Origin: Novosphingobium album (ex Liu et al. 2023)
GTDB taxonomy: Bacteria > Pseudomonadota > Alphaproteobacteria > Sphingomonadales > Sphingomonadaceae
Reading direction: 5' to 3'
NCBI RefSeq assembly: GCF_029076845.1
Contig: NZ_JARESE010000060.1
Coordinates: 1-44,615, forward strand
DNA: 44,615 nucleotides
The position numbers were made by a program, and so were the translations under genes. The notes beneath the pieces were generated by a model. It had not been told where the DNA came from. It worked only from the letters and a program-made list of their open reading frames with translations, and searched no databases. Shown here piece after piece: positions 22,950 to 31,506 of this stretch (position 1 is the stretch's first letter; the number at the start of each line of letters is the position of its first letter).

Positions 22950-25900
22950 AGATCGAGCCCCAGCGATTTTTCGGGAACGGGGAGTTGCCGCACCGGTGCC
23001 TCTGGCACCGGACCCAGCACCGCATCGAGCTTGGCCCTGAGCTCCGGGCTCATGCGCAGTTCGGGAACCTGGCGGGTTTCGATGGGATTGGCCTGTCCGG
23101 CGTCAACTTCGACCTTGCCCGTCACCTCAAGCGCGGAGGTCTTGTTGCCCGGTGTGCGGTCGAGCTGGAACTTGAGGGCACCGAGATCATCGGTGACAAC
23201 GTGCATGTCATCAGTGGCGCGGGTGTTGAGGACATTTTGCGTCCGCTGGGTCGCAAGGTTGCGCTGGGACGACGAAATCACCTCGATTGCATGGGCCTTG
23301 GTCATGCCCTGCGCCATGTGGGCATTGAGCGCGTAGCCAAGATCGAGACGGCGCAACATGGGGTCACCCACGGGCAGGGTAAGCTGCCGTTTGTCGGCAA
23401 GCTCGACCGTCACCGCTTCAGGCTTTGCCTCGATCACCTTCGCGTAAGTCGACTTGGCAATGTCGCGGACGGCATCCTTGTCACGCCAGAACACTGCGTC
23501 GCCATCATGAATCCGGATCGACTTCTGGTCATAGAGCCCGAGCCGGTCGAACTTGTGGTTTGGATCGATCCGGTCGGGATCGAAACTCAGGCGTTTGCCG
23601 CCCTTCTCGAGCGTGACCTTGCCGTCCTTGCGAATGTCGAGAATCGCATATTCACCGCGCGCGAGGCCAATCTCGCGCACATCCATCCGCGCCTCGAGGA
23701 CCTGGCCGCGCCGGTAGGTTGAGGAAAAGCGTAGTTCCTCGCGGCTGACATTGGCGCTCTGAAGCGTTGTGAGCGCGATGCCTTCGCCCCCCAGCGCGCC
23801 CTCCTGGAGAAGCCCTTGCTGTACGAGGCTATTGATCTGGGTCCGGTCGTCGCGCCCGGCGGTGAAAATCGCCGTCGCCTCGCGCTTCTCCGGACTCAGC
23901 GACAGCCAGAGTTCAGCTGCGCGCGCGACGTGGTTCTGACCCGCCTCGATCACCCGGCCGTGCGCTGCCAGCAGATCGAGCGCGAGGCTGGCGTGGCCTT
24001 CATTCGAGAGCCCCGCGACCGCCAGCAAGAGCGGTGAATTCCTCTGACGGATGTTCTCGTCCATCCGCACGGTCGCCTGGCCAGCGGCCTGCGAGACCGC
24101 GAACATCTTGCCTTGCTCGATCGCCGACAATTGCTGGCGGTCGCCCATGAACGGCGCCTTGGCGACATCAAGTTGCTCGGCAATCGCGGTGAGCCGCAGC
24201 ATGTCGCGTGAGGAGACCATCGAGGACTCGTCGGTGATGATGACGGTATCGCGTAGCGCTGCCCTGGAGGCCTCGAAGCGCTCGCCAGAACCCTGGGCTG
24301 CCGCCGAGCCATGCTTGTTGATGAAACCGGCGATGGTCCAGGCCTCGATCCCGGCTTCCTTCATCTGCTCGACCGACATGGTACCCGAAGCACCGCCGCG
24401 CAGATCGGCAACCATCTTGTTCTGAAAGGCGAGGCCGATCAGCTTGACGCCTTCCGCGCCAAGCACCTTGTCCAGCGCACCAAGCAGGGTCGACTTGCCG
24501 GCGCCCGCAACGCCCTGGATATTGAGGAACCGGTCGGTGCCCGAAAGGATCGCAACGCCGGCGGCTAGTTGGCCTTCGTTCAACTGCCAGCTATCGACGC
24601 CGGCCCGCTCGAGCCCGAGTTCGCGAGCGGCCTCCTGAAGCCGGGCCATGGCGAGATCGGGCGCCATGAAAGCGCGGCCCTGGCCGGCACCGGCATCCAG
24701 GCGGTCCAATATCTGCTGTTCGCGCGCCAGCGCCTCAGGCGTTGTCACCAGGTCGTAGTGACCGTCGGCGCGTTCAGACTTGCCAGGAATGAGGTGGCCG
24801 TCCCGGACAAGTTCACCGATCCGCGTGACCACGGCCTCACCCTCGAGGCCCTTGATCTGGAAGCCGAGCGCGCTCGCCAGGATGGCATGGGGTGAAAATG
24901 CCGCTTCCCGCTCGGAAAGGTGCCGGATAGCGGACGCGGTCGCGTGCTGGGCCTTGATGGTTTCAGCGGGGAGGAACAGTGCCGCCGTCCCGCTGACAGC
25001 CAGCGCGCTCGGTGGACGCATGGCCGCACTTATCCGCTCGGCGATCTCGGCGAAGGCCTGCGAGGCGGTTTCCCGAAGCGATGGCCTGGCCTGGTGCTGT
25101 AACCGCGCCATGGCCTCGGCGACGAGCGGCTTGCCGTCGAAGCCCAGTTCGGCAGCGCGGTCCTGCCATCCTTGGACCAGCGCGGTGCGATCTTCGACCA
25201 CAAGCTTGGGATCGCGGGTATAGAGCGTGATCTGCTTCTTGGTTGCCAGAGTGGTGGCACCGGTCTCGGCGATCTTGGCTTCGATCTCGGCGGCGCGGGT
25301 CGAAAACGCCTTGATGACCTCGCCTGGCACGCCCTTGATTTCGAAAGCGCCGTGCTTGCCGGCGGCCTCGGTCTCGTAGCCGAGCTTCTGCAACTGGGCG
25401 CGGAAGGCGGCATGGTAGAACTGGCCGATCGTCGTATTGTTCTTCCAGATCTCACCGTTCCACAGTGCCTTCCAGTTGCCCTTGAGATCGCGGGTGAGGT
25501 TTGCGACCACGGCATGGATATGACCTTGCGGATCGAGCGCGCGGCTCGTGTCATGGGCAAAGAGGGCATAGACGAGATTACCGGTCCGCTCGGGCTCGCC
25601 GTTGCGGCTGCGTTCGTAATTGCGGGCCTCGGCGAACTGCTTCTCGACAAGCTGCGCCATGGTCGAACGCACCGCGGCCAGGTGCGCATCGAGAATCCGC
25701 CGGTCGCCCGAGACCAGTGCCAGGATCGAGGCAGACTTGGGCATCGAAAAGGTAAGATCGAGCCCGAGCCTGCGCCCCTCGACCTGCCCGACCTTATCGC
25801 CATCTGGCAGATGTCCGTTCAAGATCGCCTCGAACGCATCCCTCTCGACCGGGCCCGCCAGTCCCAGATCGCGCGCACCCTCGCCAGCCCAGACCCCCGC

Positions 25901-25990
25901 TTCCGCGTTCTCTTCAGCCGTGTAGTAGTTGTCGTTCGCGAAATAGTCGGCGGCGCCGCTCGAAGACCGCACTGCAGCAATGGAGTGCAT
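22946..25990 (-). CDS. traI: MobF relaxase-helicase TraI
   Basis: 1014 aa. It nicks oriT, stays covalently attached to the 5' end and unwinds the strand for transfer. The TrwC-type relaxase domain (about 1-300) has candidate nucleophilic tyrosines Y16, Y22 and Y23 and a metal-binding triad H146, H157 and H159 with the same spacing as in TrwC. The RecD2-like helicase follows: Walker A GVAGAGKST (about 495-503), Walker B with ITDESSM (about 585) and MGDRQQLSAIEQGKMF. LGYALNAHMAQGMT is the late helicase motif. It is shorter than F TraI, as expected for a TrwC-sized protein. It starts 3 nt after traD ends and is co-transcribed with it. Confidence 0.96.
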   Translation of the reverse strand: MHSIAAVRSSSGAADYFANDNYYTAEENAEAGVWAGEGARDLGLAGPVERDAFEAILNGHLPDGDKVGQVEGRRLGLDLTFSMPKSASILALVSGDRRILDAHLAAVRSTMAQLVEKQFAEARNYERSRNGEPERTGNLVYALFAHDTSRALDPQGHIHAVVANLTRDLKGNWKALWNGEIWKNNTTIGQFYHAAFRAQLQKLGYETEAAGKHGAFEIKGVPGEVIKAFSTRAAEIEAKIAETGATTLATKKQITLYTRDPKLVVEDRTALVQGWQDRAAELGFDGKPLVAEAMARLQHQARPSLRETASQAFAEIAERISAAMRPPSALAVSGTAALFLPAETIKAQHATASAIRHLSEREAAFSPHAILASALGFQIKGLEGEAVVTRIGELVRDGHLIPGKSERADGHYDLVTTPEALAREQQILDRLDAGAGQGRAFMAPDLAMARLQEAARELGLERAGVDSWQLNEGQLAAGVAILSGTDRFLNIQGVAGAGKSTLLGALDKVLGAEGVKLIGLAFQNKMVADLRGGASGTMSVEQMKEAGIEAWTIAGFINKHGSAAAQGSGERFEASRAALRDTVIITDESSMVSSRDMLRLTAIAEQLDVAKAPFMGDRQQLSAIEQGKMFAVSQAAGQATVRMDENIRQRNSPLLLAVAGLSNEGHASLALDLLAAHGRVIEAGQNHVARAAELWLSLSPEKREATAIFTAGRDDRTQINSLVQQGLLQEGALGGEGIALTTLQSANVSREELRFSSTYRRGQVLEARMDVREIGLARGEYAILDIRKDGKVTLEKGGKRLSFDPDRIDPNHKFDRLGLYDQKSIRIHDGDAVFWRDKDAVRDIAKSTYAKVIEAKPEAVTVELADKRQLTLPVGDPMLRRLDLGYALNAHMAQGMTKAHAIEVISSSQRNLATQRTQNVLNTRATDDMHVVTDDLGALKFQLDRTPGNKTSALEVTGKVEVDAGQANPIETRQVPELRMSPELRAKLDAVLGPVPEAPVRQLPVPEKSLGLDL

Positions 25991-25993
25991 GGG

Positions 25994-28345
25994 CTACATC
26001 TCCATTCCGTCATCCGGGCCGTCATCGAGCCCGGGACCGGGCACCTCGGGGCCATTTGGACCGCCTGCGGAGCGTTCAATCCTGCTCTCCGGTTCGAGCG
26101 CTTCGCCAAGTTCGCGCGCGGTCTGGCTGACACGTTGGGCCTCAGTCTTGGCCTGTGCGCTCGGCGCCGGTTTGGTTGAACTTTCAGGTTCGCGGGTTTG
26201 CGCCTGCGCGGCAATTGGCGGACCGCCGGGACGGAATATCATCGTGTTGCCGAGACTGCCTGCGGCGAGCGGGCTTTCGCCTGGCATGGATCCGGCAGGA
26301 GGTGCAGCAGCATCCGCCTGCGGCGCAAGCGCTGGCGGCCTCGGCAGGTCCCCATCGCGGTCGACTTCGACCTTGGGCTCGAGCTCGTCCTTGGTCTCTC
26401 GGCCACCACCTTCTTCGTCTGCATCGTCGTCGCTGGCGGGCTTCGCGAACTCGATTGGCTCGACATTCTCGCGCAGGATGTAGCCTTCGGCGACCGCCGG
26501 GTAGTCCTTGTAGGTGAGCTTGATCCGCGCGGCATCGAAGCCCTCGGGGAATACCAGGAACCCGCGCAGCGAGGGCAGCTTCATGATGTCGTCGGGCAGG
26601 ACCAGAGGCTGGACTTCGGAGCGGGGGGTAATTGTCGCCGCATCGCGGATGTTGGAATAGCCGTAACTGTAGGCCTCATCCATCATGCGCACCTCGCGGT
26701 GGCCGATGTAGTCGGAACAATGCTCAGCGGTATCGCGATCGGCGGCGGCCAAAATGAGCTTGGTGCGCGCCAGCGAAGAGAGGTTCTGCGCGCCTTCCTT
26801 GCCGTAGGTCTCCGACAATTTGGCGAAGGAATGGATGCCGAGTACGAAGGCGCCGCCGAACCCCCGTGCGGTCTGCAAACCGTCCTCGATTGCGGGCAGG
26901 CGGTGCAGCGCATGGACCTCGTCGAAGAAGAACCAGGTGCGCAACGAGCGCGTGCGCGGCAGGCGCATCAGCGTGTGCACTGCCAGGTTCATCCAGAGCG
27001 AGAGCAGCGCGCGGTTGAGGACGAGTTCGTTGTGCGAGGAGGTGATGAACAGGATGCTGCCCGGCTTGTCATCGTTGCGGATCCAGGATTGAATCGAGAA
27101 GGGCTCCTTGCCCTCGGGCAGGAAGCGCAGCGCCTGCGCATTGGTGTTGAACACGGCCCGGATCGACTCTGCCATTTTGGCCGCTTCGGGCGCAGTCAGG
27201 GGATCGGCCACGGTGTTTTCGAGCATCTTGTGGACCTCCTTGAGGTCCGCCATCATCAACCGGCTGGCGAGCGCCTGGTTGGTCGCCTGGCCATCCTTCA
27301 TGAGCTTGATGCAGGTCTCGACAAACAGCGTGCGCGCAGCGAGCATCCAGAACGGCTCGGCCCCGCCGCCATCGGCCGGAAGCAGGGCTGCGGCGATACC
27401 GGTAAAATCGGCATGGTTCTTCGCCTCGCCGAACACCGACCAGGACGGGCAACGCTCATCCATCGGGTTGAGGATCACGTCGGTCTGGGGATTGTAGAAC
27501 GCCTCGACGTAGGCACCGGTGAGATCGAAGACGACGGCGCGATCGCGGCGCATACGCATCTGCGCGATCAGCGCGCGCATCTGGGTGGTCTTGCCGGTCC
27601 CGGTCGAGCCGATCATCATCGTGTGCGACTGTTCGGTACGCCAGGGGAAGGCGACCCCGGCGAGCGAATAGGCGTGGTGAATGCCGGCCGCTTTGCGCGG
27701 GGCAAGCGGCATCGCCATGACCTCGTCGAAGCTCATGGCGGGAAGCCGCTCGGCGATTTCCTGTTCGAGCGCAGCCCGGTTGTGGGCATTGATGACGGCT
27801 GCCAGCTCTGCGCCGTCGACCAGCATCGCGCCGCGCTGGTGACGCTCTTCGAGGATCGACTTGCCGCGCCGCTTCGAGAAATCGACGAACCAGATAGCGA
27901 GCGGTACAGCTAGGAACAGCGAGATGAACAGCGAGCCCCAGACCGCGCGCATCATACGGTTCCAGGCGATGGCAACATCGGGGTGTGAGGCGACCATCGA
28001 AATCGGCGCCGGGATCACTTCGCCAGAGGGCAGGGAGAGGTTGATGACCTTGCCGGGATTGAACTCCATGAATCCCCATCCGGCGGCGTAAATCCGCATG
28101 AGAATCATCTGCACTTCGTGTTCGTGAAGACGCAGCGCGAGCGCGACCGAGAGCACGAGGAGGAAGGTGAAAAACCACACCATGAAAGGCAGGCGCGCGG
28201 AGGCAAACCACATCAGGAATTCGTGGGTGATGAGCTGCGATCCGCGGGTGAAATCACCGGCATTGCGCGGCATGGTCCCGCGCGCCGAATGGTGCTGCAG
28301 CTTGCCCGGCCGAGCGCGGTCGGACCAGGTGTCAGGCCCCGCCAT
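25994..28345 (-). CDS. traD: TraD type IV coupling protein
   Basis: 783 aa. An inner-membrane VirD4-like ATPase that links relaxosome and channel. Two membrane helices lie near residues 52-70 (LPFMVWFFTFLLVLSVALAL) and 133-150. Walker A is IGSTGTGKTTQ (about 246-256) and Walker B WFFFDEVHAL (about 470-480). The TraD signature FVLGIHSFAKLSETYG follows. The C-terminal about 150 residues are Pro/Ala/Asp-rich and disordered, ending in an acidic tail (DDGPDDGMEM), as in coupling proteins that dock on relaxase or channel. An alternative ATG lies at residue 25. The 5' end overlaps the RHH gene by 14 nt. Confidence 0.95.
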   Translation of the reverse strand: MAGPDTWSDRARPGKLQHHSARGTMPRNAGDFTRGSQLITHEFLMWFASARLPFMVWFFTFLLVLSVALALRLHEHEVQMILMRIYAAGWGFMEFNPGKVINLSLPSGEVIPAPISMVASHPDVAIAWNRMMRAVWGSLFISLFLAVPLAIWFVDFSKRRGKSILEERHQRGAMLVDGAELAAVINAHNRAALEQEIAERLPAMSFDEVMAMPLAPRKAAGIHHAYSLAGVAFPWRTEQSHTMMIGSTGTGKTTQMRALIAQMRMRRDRAVVFDLTGAYVEAFYNPQTDVILNPMDERCPSWSVFGEAKNHADFTGIAAALLPADGGGAEPFWMLAARTLFVETCIKLMKDGQATNQALASRLMMADLKEVHKMLENTVADPLTAPEAAKMAESIRAVFNTNAQALRFLPEGKEPFSIQSWIRNDDKPGSILFITSSHNELVLNRALLSLWMNLAVHTLMRLPRTRSLRTWFFFDEVHALHRLPAIEDGLQTARGFGGAFVLGIHSFAKLSETYGKEGAQNLSSLARTKLILAAADRDTAEHCSDYIGHREVRMMDEAYSYGYSNIRDAATITPRSEVQPLVLPDDIMKLPSLRGFLVFPEGFDAARIKLTYKDYPAVAEGYILRENVEPIEFAKPASDDDADEEGGGRETKDELEPKVEVDRDGDLPRPPALAPQADAAAPPAGSMPGESPLAAGSLGNTMIFRPGGPPIAAQAQTREPESSTKPAPSAQAKTEAQRVSQTARELGEALEPESRIERSAGGPNGPEVPGPGLDDGPDDGMEM

Positions 28346-28622
28346 GGAAGGCCTCCATGCGCCGCTCGGCTTCGGTCAGAAGTTCGGTGTGCACCTCGGG
28401 GTATTCGCGCTGGACGATGAGGTCGAGCGCGAGGAAGGTATACTCGGACGAGAACTGACGCCGGCGATCCTGCTCGGATGAACCGGAAATGTCATCGATG
28501 AAGCGCTCGATGGCGATTCGCAGAAGCTTCGATCGGGAGATATTGCGCGAGACCGCAGCGGCATTGGCCGCCTCGGCAATGGGTCCGGGAAGCCGGACCG
28601 AAATCAGGACTGTTTCTGTCAT
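28332..28622 (-). CDS. Ribbon-helix-helix protein upstream of traD
   Basis: 96 aa from ATG 28622, preceded by GAAGGG. The fold is read from a beta strand TETVLISVRLPG and two helices (IAEAANAAAVSRNISRSKLLRIAIERFID), as in CopG/Arc-type proteins. A gene of this kind immediately before traD and traI is a typical relaxosome accessory or autoregulator. The C-terminal half (SEYTFLALDLIVQREYPEVHTELL) is unassigned. It probably binds the palindromes at 28775-28818. Confidence 0.8.
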   Translation of the reverse strand: MTETVLISVRLPGPIAEAANAAAVSRNISRSKLLRIAIERFIDDISGSSEQDRRRQFSSEYTFLALDLIVQREYPEVHTELLTEAERRMEAFHGGA

Positions 28623-28774
28623 CACCAAACCCTTCGAAAAGGGCCCGGTGGAGATTGCGCCTGGATGTTTTAGGCCATCGCCGATGGCTTGGCAAGGGAA
28701 GCGGGAACCGCTGCCTGCCGTATTCAAATGTATTACGCGCAAAATGGCGCAAGTGCGTCGTCCCCAATTATGTT

Positions 28775-28818
28775 CAGCAATTATAACACATTGTGATACA
28801 GGGATGGGATTGCTGTAT
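28775..28818 (-). promoter_or_regulatory. Putative promoter/operator of the RHH-traD-traI operon (possible oriT vicinity)
   Basis: On the minus strand a perfect TATAAT -10 lies at 28785-28780. Upstream of it is a 6-bp inverted repeat ATACAG/CTGTAT (28796-28801 and 28813-28818), where the -35 would be. A second pair of 7-bp arms, CAGCAAT (28775-28781) and ATTGCTG (28809-28815), brackets the -10 and overlaps the first. No TTGACA-like -35 is seen, so regulation by the RHH protein is plausible. Confidence 0.5.
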
Positions 28819-29094
28819 ACGCGCGCAGTTCTGCCAATTTCGCCTACTGCCGTGCAGTGTACGGTCTGCACCTTTACCCCTTAATCCGATGCAACTTGGT
28901 TCGCGTTGGATTTCTGGTTTTTTCAGGATCGAGGATCGGGCCTTCAGTGCCAGTCTCTAGGCGCAGCAGGGGCAATCTATGCTTCGCAGGCCACGGCAAA
29001 TTGCAGATGGTTTGAACAAGAGGACTTGCCAACAGGCTTTGGCGTTGTGATGCTTTTGCCGGGAGGTTTCAGCGCCAACCCACGAGGTATCATC
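28819..29094. other. Divergent intergenic region, candidate oriT area
   Basis: No gene is supported. It separates the RHH-traD-traI operon from a divergent small gene, is more AT-rich than its surroundings, and is the usual place for oriT in MobF plasmids. I could not match a known nic sequence by eye. Confidence 0.35.
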
Positions 29095-29322
29095 ATGGCC
29101 AGGAAAGGAAGTCTTGAAGCGGAACGACAGGCGATCGCAAGGGAGCGAAACGCGCTGGAAGCGCGCGAAGCGAAGCTGCGGGAAAGCGAGCAAAATGCCA
29201 TGGCCGAACTGCTGAGAAAATCGGCACTCGGCAAGGCACCGTTCGAGCGGGTTGAAGGCTTCTTCGCCACACTCGGAAAGCTCGGCCTGGACGAAGCGGA
29301 AAAGCGCTTGGCGAAAAGCTGA
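29095..29322 (+). CDS. Small coiled-coil protein divergent from the traI operon
   Basis: 75 aa from ATG 29095 with GAGG 8 nt upstream. The N-terminal two thirds is a strongly charged helix (SLEAERQAIARERNALEARE, AKLRESEQ), followed by GKAPFERVEGFFATLGKLG and a basic end. It has no signal peptide. Small charged helical proteins encoded beside oriT are often relaxosome accessories, but no family is recognised. A strong intrinsic hairpin follows at 29343. Confidence 0.65.
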   Translation: MARKGSLEAERQAIARERNALEAREAKLRESEQNAMAELLRKSALGKAPFERVEGFFATLGKLGLDEAEKRLAKS

Positions 29323-29342
29323 AACCGGTCTCGCAAGAGACC

Positions 29343-29375
29343 AGCGCAGCCGGGGCTCGATGCCCCGGCTGCGCT
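29343..29375 (+). terminator. Intrinsic terminator after the coiled-coil gene
   Basis: A perfect 14-bp stem, AGCGCAGCCGGGGC and its complement, with loop TCGAT, is followed by a short T-rich run (ttaatt). It lies 20 nt after the stop at 29322. Confidence 0.75.
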
Positions 29376-29390
29376 TTAATTCAGGCTCGC

Positions 29391-29412
29391 AAAAAAGGGG
29401 CCGGAGAGCCCC
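29391..29412 (-). terminator. Intrinsic terminator of the 103-aa minus-strand gene
   Basis: On the minus strand a GGGGC/GCCCC stem with a 6-nt loop is followed by six T residues (plus-strand AAAAAA at 29391-29396). It lies just after the stop at 29450. Confidence 0.75.
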
Positions 29413-29449
29413 TGACGAGCCCTCCGGCGCTGTGCGATGTTTCTGCATG

Positions 29450-29761
29450 TCAGAACGGGCAGTCCGCGTCCCATTCGGGATCCATGACGACGCTCATGAA
29501 ACTTGCGGCGCGGGCGATGTTCGCTTCGTCGAAATCATCGGCCATCATGCCTGGCACCGTATGGACGATCCGGTCGATCAGGTTCTGGGGCAGCGCATTG
29601 TAGTCGCCCTCGTCGATGGCGACGAAGCAGCCCTCTTCGTCCTCGATAACGTGCTGGTCGAAGAAGCTGTGCTGGGCCCTGACGTTGGCGGCGCGTACCG
29701 CGGCGTCATAGCTGATGGGATCGAAAGCCGGGATGTCGAGTGCGGTCGTAAGAGCGTTCAT
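29450..29761 (-). CDS. Small acidic protein, unknown
   Basis: 103 aa with a near-perfect ribosome site (AGGAGG) before ATG 29761. Acidic and apparently soluble; features include a QHVIEDEEGCFVAIDEGDYN stretch and helical ends (NLIDRIVHTVPGMM, NIARAASFMSVVMDPEWD). Short acidic plasmid proteins can be DNA mimics such as antirestriction proteins, but no motif proves this. Its leader contains the structured element at 29850-29960. Confidence 0.65.
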   Translation of the reverse strand: MNALTTALDIPAFDPISYDAAVRAANVRAQHSFFDQHVIEDEEGCFVAIDEGDYNALPQNLIDRIVHTVPGMMADDFDEANIARAASFMSVVMDPEWDADCPF

Positions 29762-29849
29762 GTGAGCCTCCTGTCAAAATCATTGAAGAGACCTCCGAAA
29801 AGATGACCGAGCTTGGCCCGGGTCAGGAACGGGCCGCCCGCGGCCCGCC

Positions 29850-29960
29850 GCGAAGCGGGGGTGGGGGTGCCGATTTTTCTGGAGCGCAAGCGCAGCCGGA
29901 GTGGAGGAAAAATTGGGGGAACCACCCTTCTTGACGCGGGGCAATGGCGGTCATCATGCT
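29850..29960 (-). ncRNA. Leader element copy 1 (candidate structured RNA or DNA element)
   Basis: It lies upstream of the 103-aa gene. On the plus strand it holds a G-rich block, then GCCGATTTTTC (29869-29879) pairing with GAAAAATTGGGG (29907-29918), then CCACCC, CTTGACG and a final TCATGCT. The same order of blocks occurs at 31351-31459. Conservation of the arms with changed loops suggests structure. The strand is inferred from its position in the leader. Confidence 0.45.
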
Positions 29961-30134
29961 TGGAATTCTGCGAGAGTTTTAACCCCTGTTGGTCCGCACC
30001 ACCGGTGGATCCAAGTGCTGGCCTGCCGCCCGGCCGATGCGAAGGCTGGGAAGCGGGCAGGCCGACAGGCCGTCACCCGGGGCCCAGCGAGCGAGCCGGG
30101 TCAGACCAGGGGCGCTCCAAGCGACAAAAAAGAA

Positions 30135-30162
30135 GGGCATCCGGCGGTTAGACCGGACACCC
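30135..30162 (-). terminator. Intrinsic terminator of the SLOG/DUF2493 gene
   Basis: On the minus strand GGGTGTCCGG pairs with CCGGATGCCC (10 bp with two wobble pairs, 8-nt loop), followed by TTCTTTTTT (plus-strand A run 30126-30134). It lies about 30 nt after the stop at 30194. Confidence 0.8.
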
Positions 30163-30193
30163 TTCGGTAAAGTCGGATCACGTTGTTTCCCGC

Positions 30194-31237
30194 TCAGAAC
30201 GGCGGGAGATCGTCGCCATTGACCGTGCGCTTTGCCCCGCCGCGTTCTGCCTGAGCCGGGGCCTTTGACCGGGATGGGGGAGCCTCGTTCTGGGCACCTG
30301 CCTCGCGCACGATGTGCATCGGCACGCGCGCCTCGCGCAGCCTGTCGGCGAGGTTCGCCTGGATGCCGCCGCCGTTGCACACCACCGCCTCGACCGGTTT
30401 GAAGCTGAGCATGCGCGCATTGCGTTGGTAGGGCGCCGAAGGACCACGCGAGGCATCGGGCTTGCACAGGATGACGGGGACGTTCTTGCTCGATGCCCAG
30501 GCCGCCGCAATCACGTCAGCACCCTTGTTCTGTGCGGTCGTTGCCAGCACCATCGAAGGGATGCGCGTCCGGATTGCGTTGAGGTAGTCTTCAACCTGAG
30601 CAATGTCGGTGAACTGCTGCCCGCCCGAGAACACCACAACCGGGCCCGTGGGCGCAAACTGTTCCCGCCGCTGCGCCTTTTGTGCGGCCAGGTAATCGCG
30701 CGCCTCGATCATCGAGGCATTGGTCTTGGACGATACCCGCGAGCCGCGCACTGGCGAGAAGGGACGACCGGTCTCCACGAGGTAGATCTTCGCGGCATGG
30801 TCGCGCATGCATTCCATCGCGTCGCGGCATTCGGCCAGGCTGCGGGCCTGCATGGTGAGGTCCTCCAGATCGGTCGCGTAGACTTCGCTCGGATCGTATT
30901 CGCGCAGCTTCTCCTGCAGCCGGTTCGCCATCGAATCCTCTCGGGTATCGAGACGCTTGGCGACCACGTGGAAGCTGTTGGCAATACCCCAGGCGACCTC
31001 GCTTGCCATGTCCTCCATCCGGGTGTCGCGGAACAGGTCGAACACCGTTGCCAGCATCATCTCGATTGCCGCCTGCGCCACATCCGGATCGGGCATTTCG
31101 GCTGCGCTCGGTTCATGCTCGATCGAAAGCTTGGCAAGCTCGGTCTGCTCCATGAATGCGGCAGCATAGTCGGGAGTGGCAATTTCCCGCGCGTAGTGTT
31201 CGGCGAGATCGGCGAAGTTCGAGAAACGGTCCGTCAT
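30194..31237 (-). CDS. Plasmid protein with C-terminal SLOG (DUF2493/YspA-like) domain
   Basis: 347 aa from ATG 31237, with GGAGG upstream. The N-terminal about 190 residues are helical and acidic, with conserved-looking runs (NFADLAEHYAREIATPDYAAAF, AECRDAMECMRDHAAKIYLV). The C-terminal domain (about 197-310) fits DUF2493, a Rossmann-like SLOG fold: VVVFSGGQQFTDIAQVEDYL, ATTAQNKGADVIAAAWASS, VPVILCKPD, and VCNGGGIQANLADRLREA. SLOG proteins bind nucleotides or nucleotide-derived ligands. This architecture is common on alphaproteobacterial plasmids; its function is unknown. It follows the second leader element and ends at a good terminator. Confidence 0.8.
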   Translation of the reverse strand: MTDRFSNFADLAEHYAREIATPDYAAAFMEQTELAKLSIEHEPSAAEMPDPDVAQAAIEMMLATVFDLFRDTRMEDMASEVAWGIANSFHVVAKRLDTREDSMANRLQEKLREYDPSEVYATDLEDLTMQARSLAECRDAMECMRDHAAKIYLVETGRPFSPVRGSRVSSKTNASMIEARDYLAAQKAQRREQFAPTGPVVVFSGGQQFTDIAQVEDYLNAIRTRIPSMVLATTAQNKGADVIAAAWASSKNVPVILCKPDASRGPSAPYQRNARMLSFKPVEAVVCNGGGIQANLADRLREARVPMHIVREAGAQNEAPPSRSKAPAQAERGGAKRTVNGDDLPPF

Positions 31238-31350
31238 GATAACCTCCAAAAGGAATTGTCTCTCATCACGCTGATGAAAGATGCCCATCGGAGGGACGCC
31301 GGAGTCAGGCAGTCAGGGACGGCGGCGCGCACGCGCTGCCGCTGCGAGCA

Positions 31351-31459
31351 GCGGGCGTGGGGGGAGCCGATTTTTGCTCGCAAGGCGGTAGCCGCAGCAG
31401 GCCAAAATCGGGGGGCACCCGCGATCCTTGACGGCCGCCAATCTCCCAGGCGTCATGCT
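31351..31459 (-). ncRNA. Leader element copy 2 (candidate structured RNA or DNA element)
   Basis: It lies upstream of the SLOG/DUF2493 gene. GCCGATTTTTG (31366-31376) pairs with CCAAAATCGG (31402-31411), flanked by a G-rich block and followed by CACCC, CCTTGACGG, GCCAAT and GTCATGCT. It matches copy 1 (29850-29960) block by block with a divergent loop. Confidence 0.45.
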
Positions 31460-31506
31460 ATGGCGATGCTGATTTCGCTCAGCCACCGAGATGAGAGAGA
31501 GATTAG

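Noticed and set aside
26198..27913. Plus-strand open frame of 571 codons antisense to traD
   Set aside because: TraD on the other strand has Walker motifs and membrane helices. The antisense frame has no ribosome site or domain.
29931..29960. Plus-strand sigma70 promoter TTGACG in leader copy 1
   Set aside because: The matching spacing to the -10-like CATGCT is 18 bp here and 20 bp in copy 2, and no plus-strand gene follows. A conserved structural block fits better.
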